A stretch of DNA of 64,000 nt from Hermatobates lingyangjiaoensis (GCA_026182355.1 JAPFBL010000049.1:3614501-3678500), one strand, 5' to 3'. Positions 35,582 to 48,100 are shown, counted from the first letter of the stretch. Notes: generated by a model from the sequence alone, not told the origin. Program-made: numbers and translations.

Positions 35582-35921
35582 GGTAGGTTAGGTTAGTTGC
35601 AACGCTAGTCACCTACAAGAAAACAACCCAGACCGAACATTAGCCTTTTGTGATTCCACACAAAGAAGACTGATTCTACATTGGTGGTCCTAAGTTTTGC
35701 CTAATCAAATGTATTTAGAGTAAGGATATTTAACGAGTACATACCATCGTATCGGAACCAACCATAGGTTCGGAACCAACGGCTTGACGTCCTTCGGAGA
35801 GGACGACGAGGTCAGATTTATTCACCTCTCGCGTGAAAAAATCGAGGGCCAGAGTAGGTATTGAACCCCAGATCTACCAGTTCAGAGGCAAGAATATTTC
35901 CCCTGCTTTAACCTGGCCCTC
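35582..35921 (-). mobile_element. tRNA-derived SINE, minus strand
   Basis: Same family as 59653-59972, in reverse. Minus-strand order: a decayed tRNA head with a B-box-like GGTTCAATAC (about 35849-35858), the CTCGATTTTTT block, the GGACGTCAAGCCG-type block, and the 3' GGTTAGGTTAGGT-like end here read as AACCTAACCTACCT. Flanked by probable target-site duplications TGCTTCTTA (35573-35581) and TGCTTTTTT (35922-35930), 7 of 9 matching. Confidence 0.75.
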
Positions 35922-36063
35922 TGCTTTTTTGGTATTGAAGGAGCTTTTACACGTCCTTCCAATCCATTGAAACAGCACGAATGTATAGATGTATTAATCA
36001 AGCGACTACAGAATGGATTTATACAATACTAGGCAGAGAATAGTTAGTATAAGTACAGAATAT

Positions 36064-36071
36064 CCTACAAC
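36064..36071. repeat. hAT target-site duplication, left
   Basis: CCTACAAC, against GCTACAAC at 37833-37840; 7 of 8 bases agree, the length expected of hAT elements. Confidence 0.75.
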
Positions 36072-37832
36072 CAGTGGCGTGCTGAACTCTTATGATGCCT
36101 GGGGCCAACAATCTTAGTTTTAGCCCCCTTCCCTCACAAAAAAAAAGCTATATACTTTCTTCAACCTATATTGGTCTTAGATAATAAGATTTTCGAAACT
36201 AATGTGACATTAGTAATGTCTTTTTTCTCATTTATGTGTTCTATAGCAAATACGTTAAACTTTAGTGCATGGAACCTTTTCATCATGTAAAAGCCTAGTT
36301 TTCATAAAGATCTTCTTAATTTTTTTTATTAGGATTATTGAGATTATATTTTTATAAAACTATTTGAAATTTCTTTGTTTCAGCCAAAATACTTCTCTCC
36401 TACACTTAGCTTCTGCATTTTTTCTTTTATACAAATGAAAAATAATTTTAACTCTTTTAGAATAAATTGCGAATTCTTTTCTTTGTATTGATCCGAAATT
36501 GGTTCGTTGAAATCCAAGAAAACTATATTTGAGAATTTAAAACTGTATTACACACATTTATATTTGTAAATGTACAAAACATATGGATATTTCTGATAGC
36601 AAAATTTCCTTTAAATTAAACATCAGTTAACTAAATTGATTACATAAACTCATGAAATAAAAATTGTACCTGAATCAAGTTAAAATTGCTACATACTTGC
36701 ATGTGATTTTACGAACTAAACTTTTTATTCGAATAAAGTATGAATCAACCCATTGTCTACATAGATGATAATAAAATAGACATTTTATTCAAACAAAACT
36801 AATTAGCTACAGAACAACACTCATAGCTACTAATTATTTGCGGTGTCCCAACTGAAATCGTCTATCAGAAAAAATTATGATCACTTCCTCTTTTTACAAC
36901 AAATGAAAGAAATTGTCTTTCAATGCTTATTAAAGACTAGTTAATCGCTCGTTGGGCATGGAGGACTTTATATGTGTCTTTATCAATTTCAACTTTGAAA
37001 ATGATCTTTCACAGCTAGCAACTGAAAATGAAATAGTAAGAAGTAATTTATACGCAATATAAGCTGTATGAAAGACATCCTTACCAAACTTCAACAAAGC
37101 TTCTAGAGAAGGAACTGAATTTTCCCTAGTTTGAAGAAACATCATAAAGTCAATAATTTCGTCATACAAATCAATGGCTATTTCATCTTTTTCATAATAA
37201 TTTGCAAAGTCTAGCATTTATTTTTTAACTTATCTCTGTCTCTTTCATCCCTAATCACAACTGAGTTCAGATTCATTAGAAATAAGAATCGATGTGTGAG
37301 GTCTTGAAGGCAATCACTGCGATATGTCATTTCAGTTCTAAATCTGTTGATGACTTCTAACATTACTCTGTTCATTTCTTGCTCTGCACTCAAACAACTG
37401 TCGTTTGCCAATTCTCCAGGCACCCTCTTTCTTTTTCTTGTTCGTGTAAATGGTATTTTCCATTTTTCACAGTATTTTTCAGTTGAATGTACTTCAACGA
37501 CTTCTTCACTTTTCATATTCAAGATTTCTGCAAGTCTTTTCAGACCATGAGAAGATTCATGCAACTCCATCTAGGATCCCGCAAGCGGTTTGATACTTTT
37601 TGCACAGATGATAGAATTGGGTCAAAAATATCCATAAACAATTTTCAAAAGAAAAAAGAGCCAACAAATACTCCAGTGGGAAAATATGGTTAAACTGGCC
37701 TGCTTGGAAATAAGATTAACATTTCATTTCGTAGAGGCCCATGTCCGATAAATATTTCTTTTTGATCAGATGCCCCCTAATTTGGATACCCGGAGCCACT
37801 GTCCCATTTGCGCCCCCTTCTGCACGCCACTG
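36072..37832 (-). mobile_element. hAT transposon, 1761 bp, decayed
   Basis: Terminal inverted repeats CAGTGGCGTGC at 36072-36082 and its complement at 37822-37832, with partly paired extension (GGGGC). An 8-bp target-site duplication flanks it. It carries the C-terminal half of a transposase on the minus strand (36930-37570). The N-terminal BED and catalytic portion is absent, so this is an internally shortened non-autonomous copy. Confidence 0.88.
36930..37570 (-). pseudogene. hAT transposase C-terminal part (ZMYM1/DUF4371-like)
   Basis: Two overlapping frames: 37570-37211 (MELHESSHGLKRLAEILNMK and on) and 37217-36930, ending with LLLTISFSVASCERSFSKLK then LIKTHIKSSMPNERLTSL, the hAT dimerisation motif. 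A frameshift at about 37211-37217 separates them, and another at 36930 throws the LISIE-like continuation out of frame. The style is that of the zinc-finger MYM-type 1-like hAT proteins of animals. Inactive. Confidence 0.85.
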
Positions 37833-38134
37833 GCTACAACTGAAATTGTGACCATTAAAGGCTGTCCTCAGAGAGGAGTTATATAGCCGTATTGTGATAA
37901 TTACCTGTGAATGATCTACTAGATACTCTAAATAATCAAGTTTGCAATATATAAGGACACAGATGGCCTTGTTATTATAAGAAGAATAATGTTTGATGTT
38001 CTAAATGTTTCAAATTGGCAAAAGGTGGGTAAAGAAGAAAGGCCAGTTGACATATTTTTATTTAACCTTCCGTAGTTAATGTATATATCTACATTTATTT
38101 CTTTTCTTGATCAATGTCCTTTGTAATCTAATAC

Positions 38135-38375
38135 ATATATATATATATATAGTTCAATGTACAAAAAGAAACATAGAGAGATTAAAAGCGCGCACTTACA
38201 GTCTCTAATTTTTGGTTTGAACCGTCTTCAGGAGAGATATGAGAGAGAAAACAAGCGCACTGGTTCAGGACGGTTGGAGAGTGTGATTTTAATTTCTTAT
38301 GTTTCTTTTTGTACATTGAACTATATTTGTCCGTTTTGGATCGTATTTCCTACGAAAAAGTGTATATATATAAAA
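38135..38375. mobile_element. Penelope-type terminal fragment between AT runs
   Basis: (AT)n at 38137-38152, then arms 38153-38185 and 38300-38328 in inverted orientation (CAATGTACAAAAAGAAACAT and complement). The minus-strand core CTGAAGA-C-GGTT...ACC-AAAAA lies at about 38195-38233, and a second (AT) run at 38362-38373. Homologue of 586-900. Confidence 0.55.
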
Positions 38376-38394
38376 TAAAAGTTTACCAGGACTC

Positions 38395-38700
38395 GGTTAG
38401 TTCTTCAGTTTCAAATTAACTCTCATTTCCAACGTTTTGGTTTTTATTTAAAACCTTTTTTATAGGCCTACAAAACAGAGGGAATATAAGAAATGATACA
38501 ATCATTCAAAAACCAAACATACATAAAAAGCGCAAACAAATACAAATAAGAAAAAAAATAGAAATTTTTGACAAGAGGTTAGTGAAAGGGAGAACTTACA
38601 GAAGTTTATACTGACTCAGTTGGGTTTTTGACTCTGAGGAAGACTGCTTGTTACGGTTGAAAGATCTTAGTCTTTTTTTCCCATTTCATATTGTTGTTTG
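38395..38700. mobile_element. Two further Penelope-type pieces
   Basis: 38430-38470 on the minus strand reads GGTTTTAAATAAAAACC then AAAACGTTGG, a Penelope-type hairpin tail. 38634-38662 (+) reads CTGAGGA, a GACTG/CGGTT hairpin, then GAAA, a single arm of the 900-1067 foldback. Confidence 0.45.
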
Positions 38701-38751
38701 ATCACAAATAATATTAAGTAACAAATAAAAAACTTCAGAGATTCTCAAATT

Positions 38752-38865
38752 TGACGTCCGTTATCATCAGGTAGAAGTAGACTACATGAGTGGCACCAGC
38801 TAACTCAAATAGTACCACTCGAGTAGTCTACTTCTACCTGATGAGGACAGACGCCAACATATCAA
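38752..38865. repeat. Foldback with CTGATGA motif
   Basis: Arms 38766-38796 and 38815-38846 are inverted copies of GTAGAAGTAGACTAC-type sequence. The right arm continues CCTGATGAGGAC at 38837-38848, the left arm as its complement ATCATCAGG. Confidence 0.55.
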
Positions 38866-38869
38866 AGAA

Positions 38870-41800
38870 AAATGTGTCTATCTCTGAAGTTGTTTATTTG
38901 TTACTTAATATTCTATGTTGTAATTAGTCCTCTTGGATCGTTTTTAAATTTTTAAATTATCATTTATGTATATTATACCTTTCTTTTATCCTTATGAACA
39001 AGTCACTTGGCCGACTTTATTTCAATTATCCCCTTGACAGCAGGAAACAGTTCGTAATACCGATTTTCTCAGACAGAAGACCATTCATGCGAGTCTGTCA
39101 TTCACTTCGGTGATCTATTTTGATTATTTATCATTAAATATATAAAATATTGCAGACACAATTTAAATACATGAAAACGGGATTTTTTTATTATTAAATA
39201 CAATAATTTCATAAACTAGATATTTTGAAATGAAAATTTTATTTCTGAATTCAATATATGTACATGACAATTTTAACTTATATGAAGGAAATTCCATTAT
39301 TTTAGTATTTTATAAAAATTCGTTGTTTATATCTCAATTAGAATAATTAAAGGAAAACTTTCCGCATAATAATGGTTTTTATGAAAGCAATGAAAATAAA
39401 CCATGAAGGCAAGTTTTTTTACTCATGGTATTAATTCACTGGTTATATTGATTTATCAGGAACGGAGGTAATAGACAAATCTATGTAAAACAACAATAAA
39501 TGCGTTTTCACATACTTTTTAAAAGGAAGAAACCCTATATCATGCGGAAACGGTTTCTTCTATTTTCCAAACATTAGTGAATACTACTACCTACATAGTG
39601 ACTAACTTCACAACTATAGGGGTAGTGGTTTTGAAAATTTCGTATTTTTGCAACCTTCTCTTTAATGAAATAGTTGTTATACTCTGCTTCACTTGGATAG
39701 ATAGTTTCACAAATTGTAATGTTAAATCAATCACGCCTTACACAGTGAATGTTTCTATGATAAAAAATGTCTGGATGTTTCAGTTTTCGACACGTAATTC
39801 AAGTCTGCCAATTGTTTCTATGTAGATATCTTCAGGTTGGACAGGTCTACAATGGAGAGTCTCTGGGACTGTTTTGCTTGATATTCTCACTCTGTTTATT
39901 CCTATTCTCATTTATATACCGTCAAAGTTTTATTTTAATTTTTTTTCTTAAAAGACTTAAGACTTAATAGCTTTTATTTTTTGGGTTATCGTTTAAACAA
40001 TAATTGTTGGAGCTTAGCAAGACGAAATAAAGGCAATACAATATATTAACTAGTTATAAAAGTATAAGTGGTGTCGAAAAAAATGCTTCTTAATCAGTTT
40101 GTTAAAAAAAACTTCCATTAAGTAACAAGCGAATAACAAAATGTAAACAAACAGTGAAAGTAAATGTATTCACTGTGACATTATCACTTGACCTGTAACC
40201 AATGTAACCCATCTGAAACCTTCGTGAGTCAATCTAAATTAACATCCAGAACTTCATAATATTTAATAATGTTATTTGGGAATAACAAGTAAACAGACAG
40301 ACTCACAGAGATTTTTATATATATACATATATTAGTAGTTCGTTAGTTTTGATATTTTATGTAGTTAATATATTTAAAAGTGTATACTGATGAGTGTTTT
40401 TTTTTTAGGTAAGAACGATGGAATCCTACATTCTAAGGGTATGCAACAAGCTTTTTATTAGTTGTACAGTAGTATTAAACAGTAAATTATTTGTGATATT
40501 TGCTTAAAATGTTAATTACTTTCGTGATTATGTGAGTATCTATGGTGGTTTGAAATTAGTGAAATGTTACTCAGTAAATATAATTTAAATGACGACGTAT
40601 CCAAAATGATCTCTGTTATTTTTGGAAAGAGTTTAAAATCTTGAAGTAAGCATTAGTTTCTGAATGTAACAAAGTTCAGTTTAGGTCTGATAAATCATTA
40701 TTCTATCTCTTTAGCTCTTCTTTTCGAGAATTAATATGAGATTATTGAAGTCATTTTGTTTAATTAATATATAATACTATCCTCTGAGCTGAAATAGTTA
40801 TAAAGGATACATGTAAGTTTCTTAGAGAGTATGGTTTACAAATAACAAATAAAAATGTTTACAATTTTTTTTAAAATATTCTATGAAGTTAAGAAATAGT
40901 AGGACTTTAGTTCCACAGATATTTTGTTTATTTGGTACTCAAAAGAACTGAAGGTTTGGCCTTTTTTGACCTATTTATTTGGAGTTTCTTATCAGTATTT
41001 ATTTTAACTTTTTCAGTTTTATCTCTTTTATTGTTAAAAGAATTTTCGAATTTTATGTTTTTTTTTTTATATAATGTTGATAACGTATCATTTACCTGCT
41101 TTTTTAACGCTGTCTTAAATCTGCCATAGAAAATCTAGGCTGAAGAAATGAGAAAGGGTAAGGGTATTTGTAGCCTCTGTGGATGAGACGATCGATCAGT
41201 GACCGTCCGAGCCTCCAAAGTATCCTCCGTTGTTATAAAATCTTTATTGAACTTTCCTCTCTATTTGCTACATAAATTACTTTTTTCAATCTAAACCTTG
41301 GTAGTTTGATGTCTATGTGAATGAGGATGTTTGTCATATTTATACGAGGGCAATCTAATTTAGTTTCTACTCTAATAACTATTGTTAGATAGCTATGACA
41401 TATGGCTTAAATGTCGTCATCTTCTGTTTTAGCTGGACTACCTGCGATATTAAATGAAGCCCAGGTAACAAGATCAATCATCTGTTCATTTATTAGGTCT
41501 AATACAATCTTTTTGTTTAACGGCACTTACTTCTGAGTCTAATTAGTCTTCATTCACAATGCCACTTTCTTTAAATTATCTGGTACAGATAAATCTGTTC
41601 CTCACTTGGACATTGGTTTTGGTCTGGAGAGGAAAGTTTAAAACTAATTGTATTCCACTTGCCCCCAGAGGAGCTAAGAAAATGATTTTTATAATCTCTT
41701 ACTTCTACAATATATTGTTAAAAGTCTTTCTGCCAGGTAATGTAGTTGATTTAGTTTGCATTGATGTAATATTTTTTATATTAAATTTAGAATTATTTAT

Positions 41801-42270
41801 ATATATTAAAAACGTGAAGTGATTTACACTAAAATTTATGACAGTAGTTGTTTTATCCAACCTACTCATACAATTTTATTTATTGAATTAATGTAGCTAG
41901 TACTGTTTTGTTCATTAAAGTGAAATGTAACCAGTAATTACAGAGTTTGATCAAATATCTAAAATGTTGTAAATTAGTACCTGTGCATTAAAAAAAAAAG
42001 TTAGATATTAACCAACCCAAGAATATTGGGCATCTCGCTTGTGGGAACAATGATAACAGTTTGTTCATAATTAATCAAAGTCAGAAGAGCATGAATTTTC
42101 TTAAGGGGTCCTCAAGTTCATTATCTCGTCCGCGAAGGTATGTTTTTTTAAATAAATTTAAAGCTTTACAAGTAATTTGTTGTTAAGTTGACAACAACAG
42201 ATCGTTTAATCTTGTAGTTCATATTTTATGTATCAAATATAAAATTCTCTATTTTAATACTATATAATTT
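38870..42270. other. No gene or recognised element
   Basis: 3.4 kb of AT-rich sequence. The open frames at 39577, 39767, 40932 and 41559 (65-87 codons) are hydrophobic and low in complexity, with no domain. A polypyrimidine-AG (TTTTTTTTTTAG, ending 40409) followed by GTAAGA shows no linked exon. Confidence 0.4.
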
Positions 42271-42272
42271 AA

Positions 42273-42303
42273 ATATATATATATATATTATATATATATA
42301 TAT
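42273..42303. repeat. (AT)n microsatellite
   Basis: AT run, slightly interrupted, left border of the palindrome that follows. Confidence 0.9.
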
Positions 42304-42304
42304 A

Positions 42305-42572
42305 TTATACACTTAAACATTAGAAAAGAACACAGAAAGACACTACAGAACTCACTTCGATATTTCGAATCCGTCGTCATCGGGAAGAAGTGCGAAGTAC
42401 TCGCGTTGAGAAGCAAACTACTACAGTAGTAGTTTGCTTCTCAACGCGAGTACTTCGCACTTCTTCCGATGACGACGGATGTCGAAATATCGAAGTGAGT
42501 TCTGTAGTGTCTTTCTGTGTTCTTTTTATGTGTTTAAGTGTTTATTGTCCAACACGGACCTTTCATTTTATA
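42305..42572. repeat. Near-perfect palindrome with Penelope-type motifs, between AT runs
   Basis: Arms of about 115 bp (42309-42425 and 42426-42548) meet at CTACTACAGTAGTAG with almost no loop. Each arm carries CCGATGA-C-GAC...GTC-GAAA-type text (42467-42487 on +, complement at 42352-42375). (AT)n runs lie on both sides (42273-42303; 42575-42590). Confidence 0.7.
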
Positions 42573-42574
42573 TA

Positions 42575-42764
42575 ATATATATATATATATACGAGTTCGA
42601 GATTAACAAAGAACAACACACAAAGTAGGGAAACACACTTACAGACTCAAATTTTCGGGTAATCCGTCTTCAGGAGAAAAGAGAATGGGAGACCAAGCAC
42701 GTTGTAGGCGCAACGGCAAGTAACCAATCCGCAACCCGGGTTGCATATTTATTATAATATAAAT

Positions 42765-42820
<56 letters not shown>
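42575..42820. mobile_element. Penelope-type terminal fragment between AT runs
   Basis: (AT)n 42575-42590; a fragment whose minus strand reads CTGAAGA-C-GG-ATTA-CC-GAAAA at about 42650-42676; (AT)n 42772-42820, 46 bp or more. Related to 586-900 and 38153-38350. Confidence 0.55.
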
Positions 42821-42824
<4 letters not shown>

Positions 42825-43663
42825 CAGATATCTCCATTAATAAAACTGCAAGAAATATTCTAGTAACGTTACTGTTAACAAATATATGTATAGTAGTGTA
42901 GGTGAGTGGTCCTCAAACAGGCATTCGCTAGCACATACAGGGTAACGTGTTTCAAATACTCTCTAAACCATGTGACCTGCTTTAAAAGAGCTTATAAACA
43001 AAGCAAGACGACCTTTACCACTAATAATGCTTGTCTTTAATTATATGATCATCTAAAACTCTAAAATTTGCTGTTTTCAGGGATATGGAATCTGCTTTCA
43101 TGCAATGTTTTTCAAGCGTGAACCTTGTCAAAATTATATGATATTAATTATAAAAAAATTAGTTTATTTGTTTTCATAATATTCATTTTAAAATTAGTTT
43201 TATTTTTATTAAATTTAACCACATTTACTTATTAAATTATTTTTATAACTATTTTCAGCAATTAAATTAAGAATAGAGAACCACTGTTTATTTGAGTGTG
43301 AGAAGTTACCTGATACACTAGGAAGTATCTAGTAACTTTACATTAAATTGCTCTTTCGTTGATTTTGAGAATATGGATTTCTAGAGGCAGTTTGGTATCA
43401 TCACATTCCTCATAAATGCCTTCGACTATAAGGTGAGTGATTTGTTATCATCTGCAGAGACTGTTTGAAAGAGAGAACAGGGTAAGGCGTTGTCTGAAGA
43501 AGGTGTAAACCTTTACATCGGAATCTACTATTAAGATTTAATTTCACATTTATTAGCACTTGAAATTCCCACCCGTTTCTGTTTTTAATATTTGTTTATT
43601 TTACCTGTACAGAATATTCCAGAAGTTTTATTTTATTTTAAAGAATAATTGACTTACTTAAAA
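42821..43663. other. No recognised gene
   Basis: AT-rich; may include the 5' untranslated part of the following retrotransposon, whose start I cannot fix. Confidence 0.35.
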
Positions 43664-44400
43664 ATGAAACCTGGAGATATACGAGTATATGGTTCAATAA
43701 ATACCAAAAAGAGAAGCATAAGCAGAGAGAGTCAGGAATCAACAGGTTCAAATCACGAGAACAGCAGTACAGTAGAACCAAAGAATGCTAACCAAAACAA
43801 AAAAAATTAAAAGAATGTATGAATGTAAATAATGAAATAGTTCCAACAGGAAAAATATCTCGTTTTTTAATTGTGAAAAAGAATGAGGGAATGTTCCATA
43901 ACACTTCACCTTCTTTTATACACAGAAGTATTCAGGAATTATTGGGAAAGTTAGCAATATAACGGCACATTGCTAGTGGATACTGTTAGTGATTCCCAAG
44001 GAAGAAAGCTTTTGAACCTCACTCTACATTAGCAGAACTAACATCATATCAGGGAGTAGTAGGCGTTAAAATAATTACGAATAAAGTAGGAGAAATGGTG
44101 TTGAATACACCAAACATCATCCTTACCTTCAACACACCAGTGTTCCAGAGAAAATAAATGTGGCTTTTTAAAACCTTAAAGTGAGGTGCTTTAAATGTCT
44201 CAAGTTTGGGCATATCCCGATTTGATGCCGTGAGGTTTATGAAACTTGTAACTGTGGAAGGCAAAAACATGACCATACACCATGTGTAATGCCCCAAATA
44301 TATGTAAACTGCAAAGGCGAACATTACTCCAGGTCACAAGAATGTCAAGAGCACATTTTTCAGAGAGAAATTCAAAGGGTTAAAATTGTCAACAAGTTAT
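43664..44400 (+). pseudogene. ORF1 (gag) of the I-like element
   Basis: Starts MKPGDIRVYGSINTKKRSIS with 48 codons open, then stops at about 43808. Farther on, 44184-44345 gives CFKCLKFGHIP, a damaged C, then CNCGRQKHDHTPC and an NCKGEHYS segment, i.e. remains of two or three CCHC knuckles that bind element RNA. Frameshifts separate these parts. Confidence 0.7.
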
Positions 44401-44544
44401 AACATAGGGAAGCAAAGAGTTTAGTAATTAGTCCTTCTTATGTAAAACCAGTTATTTGATTTGCTCAGATGGTTTCAAAAAGTTACTCTATGCCATTAAA
44501 AGAAGACTTACGAACGAATAATTCCCTAAAGGGTTAAAAAGTGG

Positions 44545-44817
44545 ATGAAGAAAAATGTGTATCAACAAAACAAAAATTACACCAAACAGTTAAAACCTTT
44601 TCAAAAGAATGTTGACAGTAGGTGTAACAGCCCAATGACATTAATAAAAGGACGACAATCAAGATGTAGCCCCTCTTCTCAGCAACCTCTTGGGAGCAGT
44701 TCTTCACCAGAAGTTTCCCCCGAGAGTAAAAGCATACAAAATGAGGACTTTGAAGAAAATTTTTTTCAAGAAGAAACAAGAACCAAGAAGAAAAAAGGAA
44801 AGGATAAAGGAATATAA
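44545..44817 (+). pseudogene. ORF1 C-terminal tail, low-complexity
   Basis: A 90-codon frame rich in Lys, Gln and Ser, ending TRTKKKKGKDKGI, between the knuckles and the endonuclease. Position and composition fit the end of the gag-like protein; no domain. Confidence 0.45.
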
Positions 44818-44847
44818 CAGAAATTTTAATAATAAATGACTAAAGGT

Positions 44848-45495
44848 GCATTTCATAATTTAATCTTGCAATGGAATATCAGAGGCTTAATTAACTCACA
44901 ACTAGACCTCAGGCATCTACTGGAAAAACACAATCCATTAGGACTGTAATCACATGAGACCCATTTAAAACCTGGACATAAGTTTATTCTACATGGCTAC
45001 AAATCTTTCTGGAACGATGTACAACCTGTGGAAGGGAGACTGGCACATGGAGGTGTAGCTATTTTCCTCAAAGATAATATACCCACTAAAGAAGTACAGC
45101 TAAACACACTACAACAAGCAGTAGCAGTCAGATTAATGTATCCAATACCACTGACAGTCTGTTTCTTTTATCACCCTGACTCAAGCTTGAGTCAACAAGA
45201 ACTTCGTACACTTATTAATCAGTTACCAACACCAATAATGTTATTAGGTGACTTTAATTGCCACAACTTATGGTGGAGCCCAGGATGAACTCGTCAAAAG
45301 GGAGTATATCTTGAGGAGCTACTAGAGGATACAAACTTATTTCTTCTCAATGACGGTCAGCCGACTCATTTTAGTGCGGCGACTGGATCCCTAAATGCTA
45401 TTGTTCTTAATATTGTATCTGCGTCTGTGTGTCTGATTAACCATTAAGAAACTGAAGAATTATATAAAAGTGATCACTTCCCTATAACTCTAAAC
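44848..45495 (+). pseudogene. APE-type endonuclease of the I-like element
   Basis: FHNLILQWNIRGLINSQLDL opens the domain (LQWN-x-RG motif), followed by a segment where the catalytic Glu region reads SHETHL, GVAIFLKDNI, then LLGDFNCHNLWW (45244-45276; D and N active-site residues visible) and SDHFPIT (45469-45489; the SDH motif). Stops at 44947, 45286 and 45446. The domain nicks target DNA to prime reverse transcription. Confidence 0.85.
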
Positions 45496-46139
45496 CTATG
45501 CTCTAGTCAAGATATACTTCGTAGATACCCTCGATCGAAACTTGATGGAGCAGACTGGAAAAAATATGTGAACATTTTCAACCTATCAGTGCTCAGTGGT
45601 CACATTGATCACAGCTTTTTCAGCTTCAATACTTTCGACAGCAGAATTGACAGTCCAACGAACGAAGGGTTCTGTTGTGAGGAACTCAATACCTTGGTGG
45701 AACAGTGAATCCAAGGAAGTCAATAGATAAAAAAAAAGAGCTTTTAACAGATTTAAAAAAACTCTCACCACGAAGAACTTGATAGAATTTAAACGGTACC
45801 GAGCGAAAGAACGTCAAGTGGTGACACAAACGAAGAAAAAATCCTGGACTGAGTTTGTATCCTCTATGACCGCTCAACACCGCCAAAGAAGATTTGGAAT
45901 AAATTTAAGCTCATCAGTGGTAAACATCGACCATCGGCTATACCAATACTAAATATAAACGGACATATATAAGCAAAAGGGACCATAGTTGCAGAAGCCC
46001 TTGGAGATTATTTTGCATCTGTTAAATTTGAGTTTACACTCAAATGAATGTAAACATACCATGATCTGTAAGCAGCAATCGTAACATAATTTACAACAAA
46101 GCTGTAGTATATGTAAAAACCCTAAAAAGGTGCAATGTT

Positions 46140-47160
46140 GCTTTTAACATGAGTGAATTACGATGGGTCTTACTTAAGGCTAAAGATACAACTCCAGGAA
46201 TAGATCAGATCCCTTATGCCTTCCTTCGAAATCATTCGCATTAAGGTAAGATAAGGTTAGTTCTTTTATTCAACTGTATATGGATAACTGGCAACTACCC
46301 AAAAAAATGGAAGAAAGTGGTGATCATCCCTCTTCCAAAAGAGGAAAAGATAGAAGTGACCTTGCAGTTATCGACCAGTTTCTCTAACATGTTGTTTAGG
46401 GAAATTGCTGAAATCATTGTAAACAGGAAACTTATGTGGTTGCTTGAAAAGCATAAATTCCTTAGTATATACAAAGGAAGATTTAGAAGGGGTACAACAC
46501 CGTTGACCAACTTGCTGTCTTAAAGAAGACTGTTCAGAATGCTTTTCTAAATCGAGAGCACACCTTAGCAGTTTTCTTTGATATAAAACAAGCTTTCGAC
46601 ACGACAAAAACAAAGACAATAATAAACAAAATGGAATACTGGGGAATTTCAGTGAATCATCTCGAATTTGTTGAGTGTTTCCTCAACTATCGAAGTTTTC
46701 GATTGAAAATTGGATCCTCCATGTCTAATGAAAAAAAGCAAGAGACAAAATCCCTCAATGATCTATACTTAACACAGCCCTCTTTCTTATAGCAAGAAGA
46801 ATTGGTGATGGGTTACCGGTAAAAAAAACAGGTCTGCTTTGTTGACGATTTATGACTATTTATAAGTGGGGAAAACATACAGTATATGGGAAACCAAATA
46901 CAGGATGCAATAATATAGTTATAGATAGAGTTAAATCCCTTGGATTCATTTTTCAGAATCTAAGACAGTGTCCATGCACTTTTGTAGAAAACGAAAACCA
47001 CATTCTGTACCAAGTTTACTTATAAGCGAATCGAGAATTGAATATAAACAAACATGTCGTTTCTTGGGATTAGTTCTAGACACACGTGTAAGATGGCGTG
47101 CCCACACTCTCGACACATTGGTTGCTGAGAGTAAAAATCATTCTATCCAACATTAAATGG
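46140..47160 (+). pseudogene. Reverse transcriptase of the I-like element
   Basis: In shifting frames: ELRWVLLKAKDTTPGIDQIP (46151-46210), PKKWKKVVIIPLPKE (46299-46343), a degraded RPISL region, FFDIKQAFDT (46574-46603; catalytic Asp), FVDDL (46838-46852; the F/Y-x-DD box), and CRFLGLVLDTRVRWRAHT (47059-47112; the fingers-thumb FLG block). At least five frame breaks. Confidence 0.85.
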
Positions 47161-47699
47161 GGGGCAGACCAAGGCTGCCTAATCCAAGTAGTGAAGTCAA
47201 TAATTAGATTGAGGAACGACTATGGAAGTCAAGTGTATGGTTCAGCCAGACCATCCTGGCTGAAACCCTTGGACTCTCTTCTTGGACAAAGACTACATCC
47301 AGCATTGGAAGCCGTTAGAATTAGCTCATCAAAGTCACTGTAAATTTTAGTAGGGATTATGCCTCAGAAATACAGACGAGATATGCTCACCCATACATAT
47401 GTTGAAGGTCTAAGATCAAAGTCTAACTACTTTCTCCCTAGCAACTTCTTAAAGGAGAAGTAATTAGACTAATATTCTCGTCTTCAGACCCGAACTCTAC
47501 AATTAAATATCAGAGGGAGAGAATTGATAAGGAAATTCAAAATCAGAAAAGTGAAGGTTTTTCCTAGTTTAGATCCAAATCATCCTCCCTGGCTCTTACT
47601 AAAGGCGAATATAATTTTCGATCTATGAAAATATGCGACATTTGACACTTCACCACATATTTATAAAGATCTGTTCAAAGTGTTGCTAAATAAATATAG

Positions 47700-48100
47700 A
47701 TAATACAAACACATATATACAGATGGATCTCTACCCCAGCTGTGCGATATATGTAGACAACCCACAGAGGTCATGGGCCCTACCTCCTGTAATTAGTGTT
47801 TGTACAGCCGAACTAATAGCCTTATACAAAGCAATAAATAATTGTCATACAGAATCAAACTTAAAATATTTGATTCTTTCGGATTCCAGGTCGGCAGTGA
47901 CAGTCCTAGAAGAACAAAAATTAAAATAACCTATAATTATTAAGATATTGAATGCCTCCATGACCTAAATATTAGGAAAAAGCAAGTGTCATTTGCCTGG
48001 ATACCAAGCCATGTCGGTATTGAAGGAAATGATAAAGCAGACAGAGTAGCAAAGGAAGCAACTAACAGAGAAACTAGAAATATAATAGCTGTGAGGCCGA
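47700..48100 (+). pseudogene. RNase H domain of the I-like element
   Basis: All four acidic residues can be placed: YTDGS (about 47713-47730), AELIALYKAI (47804 on), LILSDSRSAV (47873 on) and IPSHVGIEGNDKADRVAKEA (48001-48060). It is read in two frames with a stop at 47927. RNase H would remove template RNA after first-strand synthesis. Confidence 0.88.

Noticed and set aside
38870..42270. Several 60-87-codon hydrophobic frames as small membrane proteins
   Set aside because: T-rich DNA gives Phe/Leu/Ile-rich frames by chance; no start context, splice support or similarity between copies.
44534..44779. Minus-strand frame opposite the retrotransposon ORF1 tail
   Set aside because: The plus strand carries the element in consistent order; the minus frame is a shadow.
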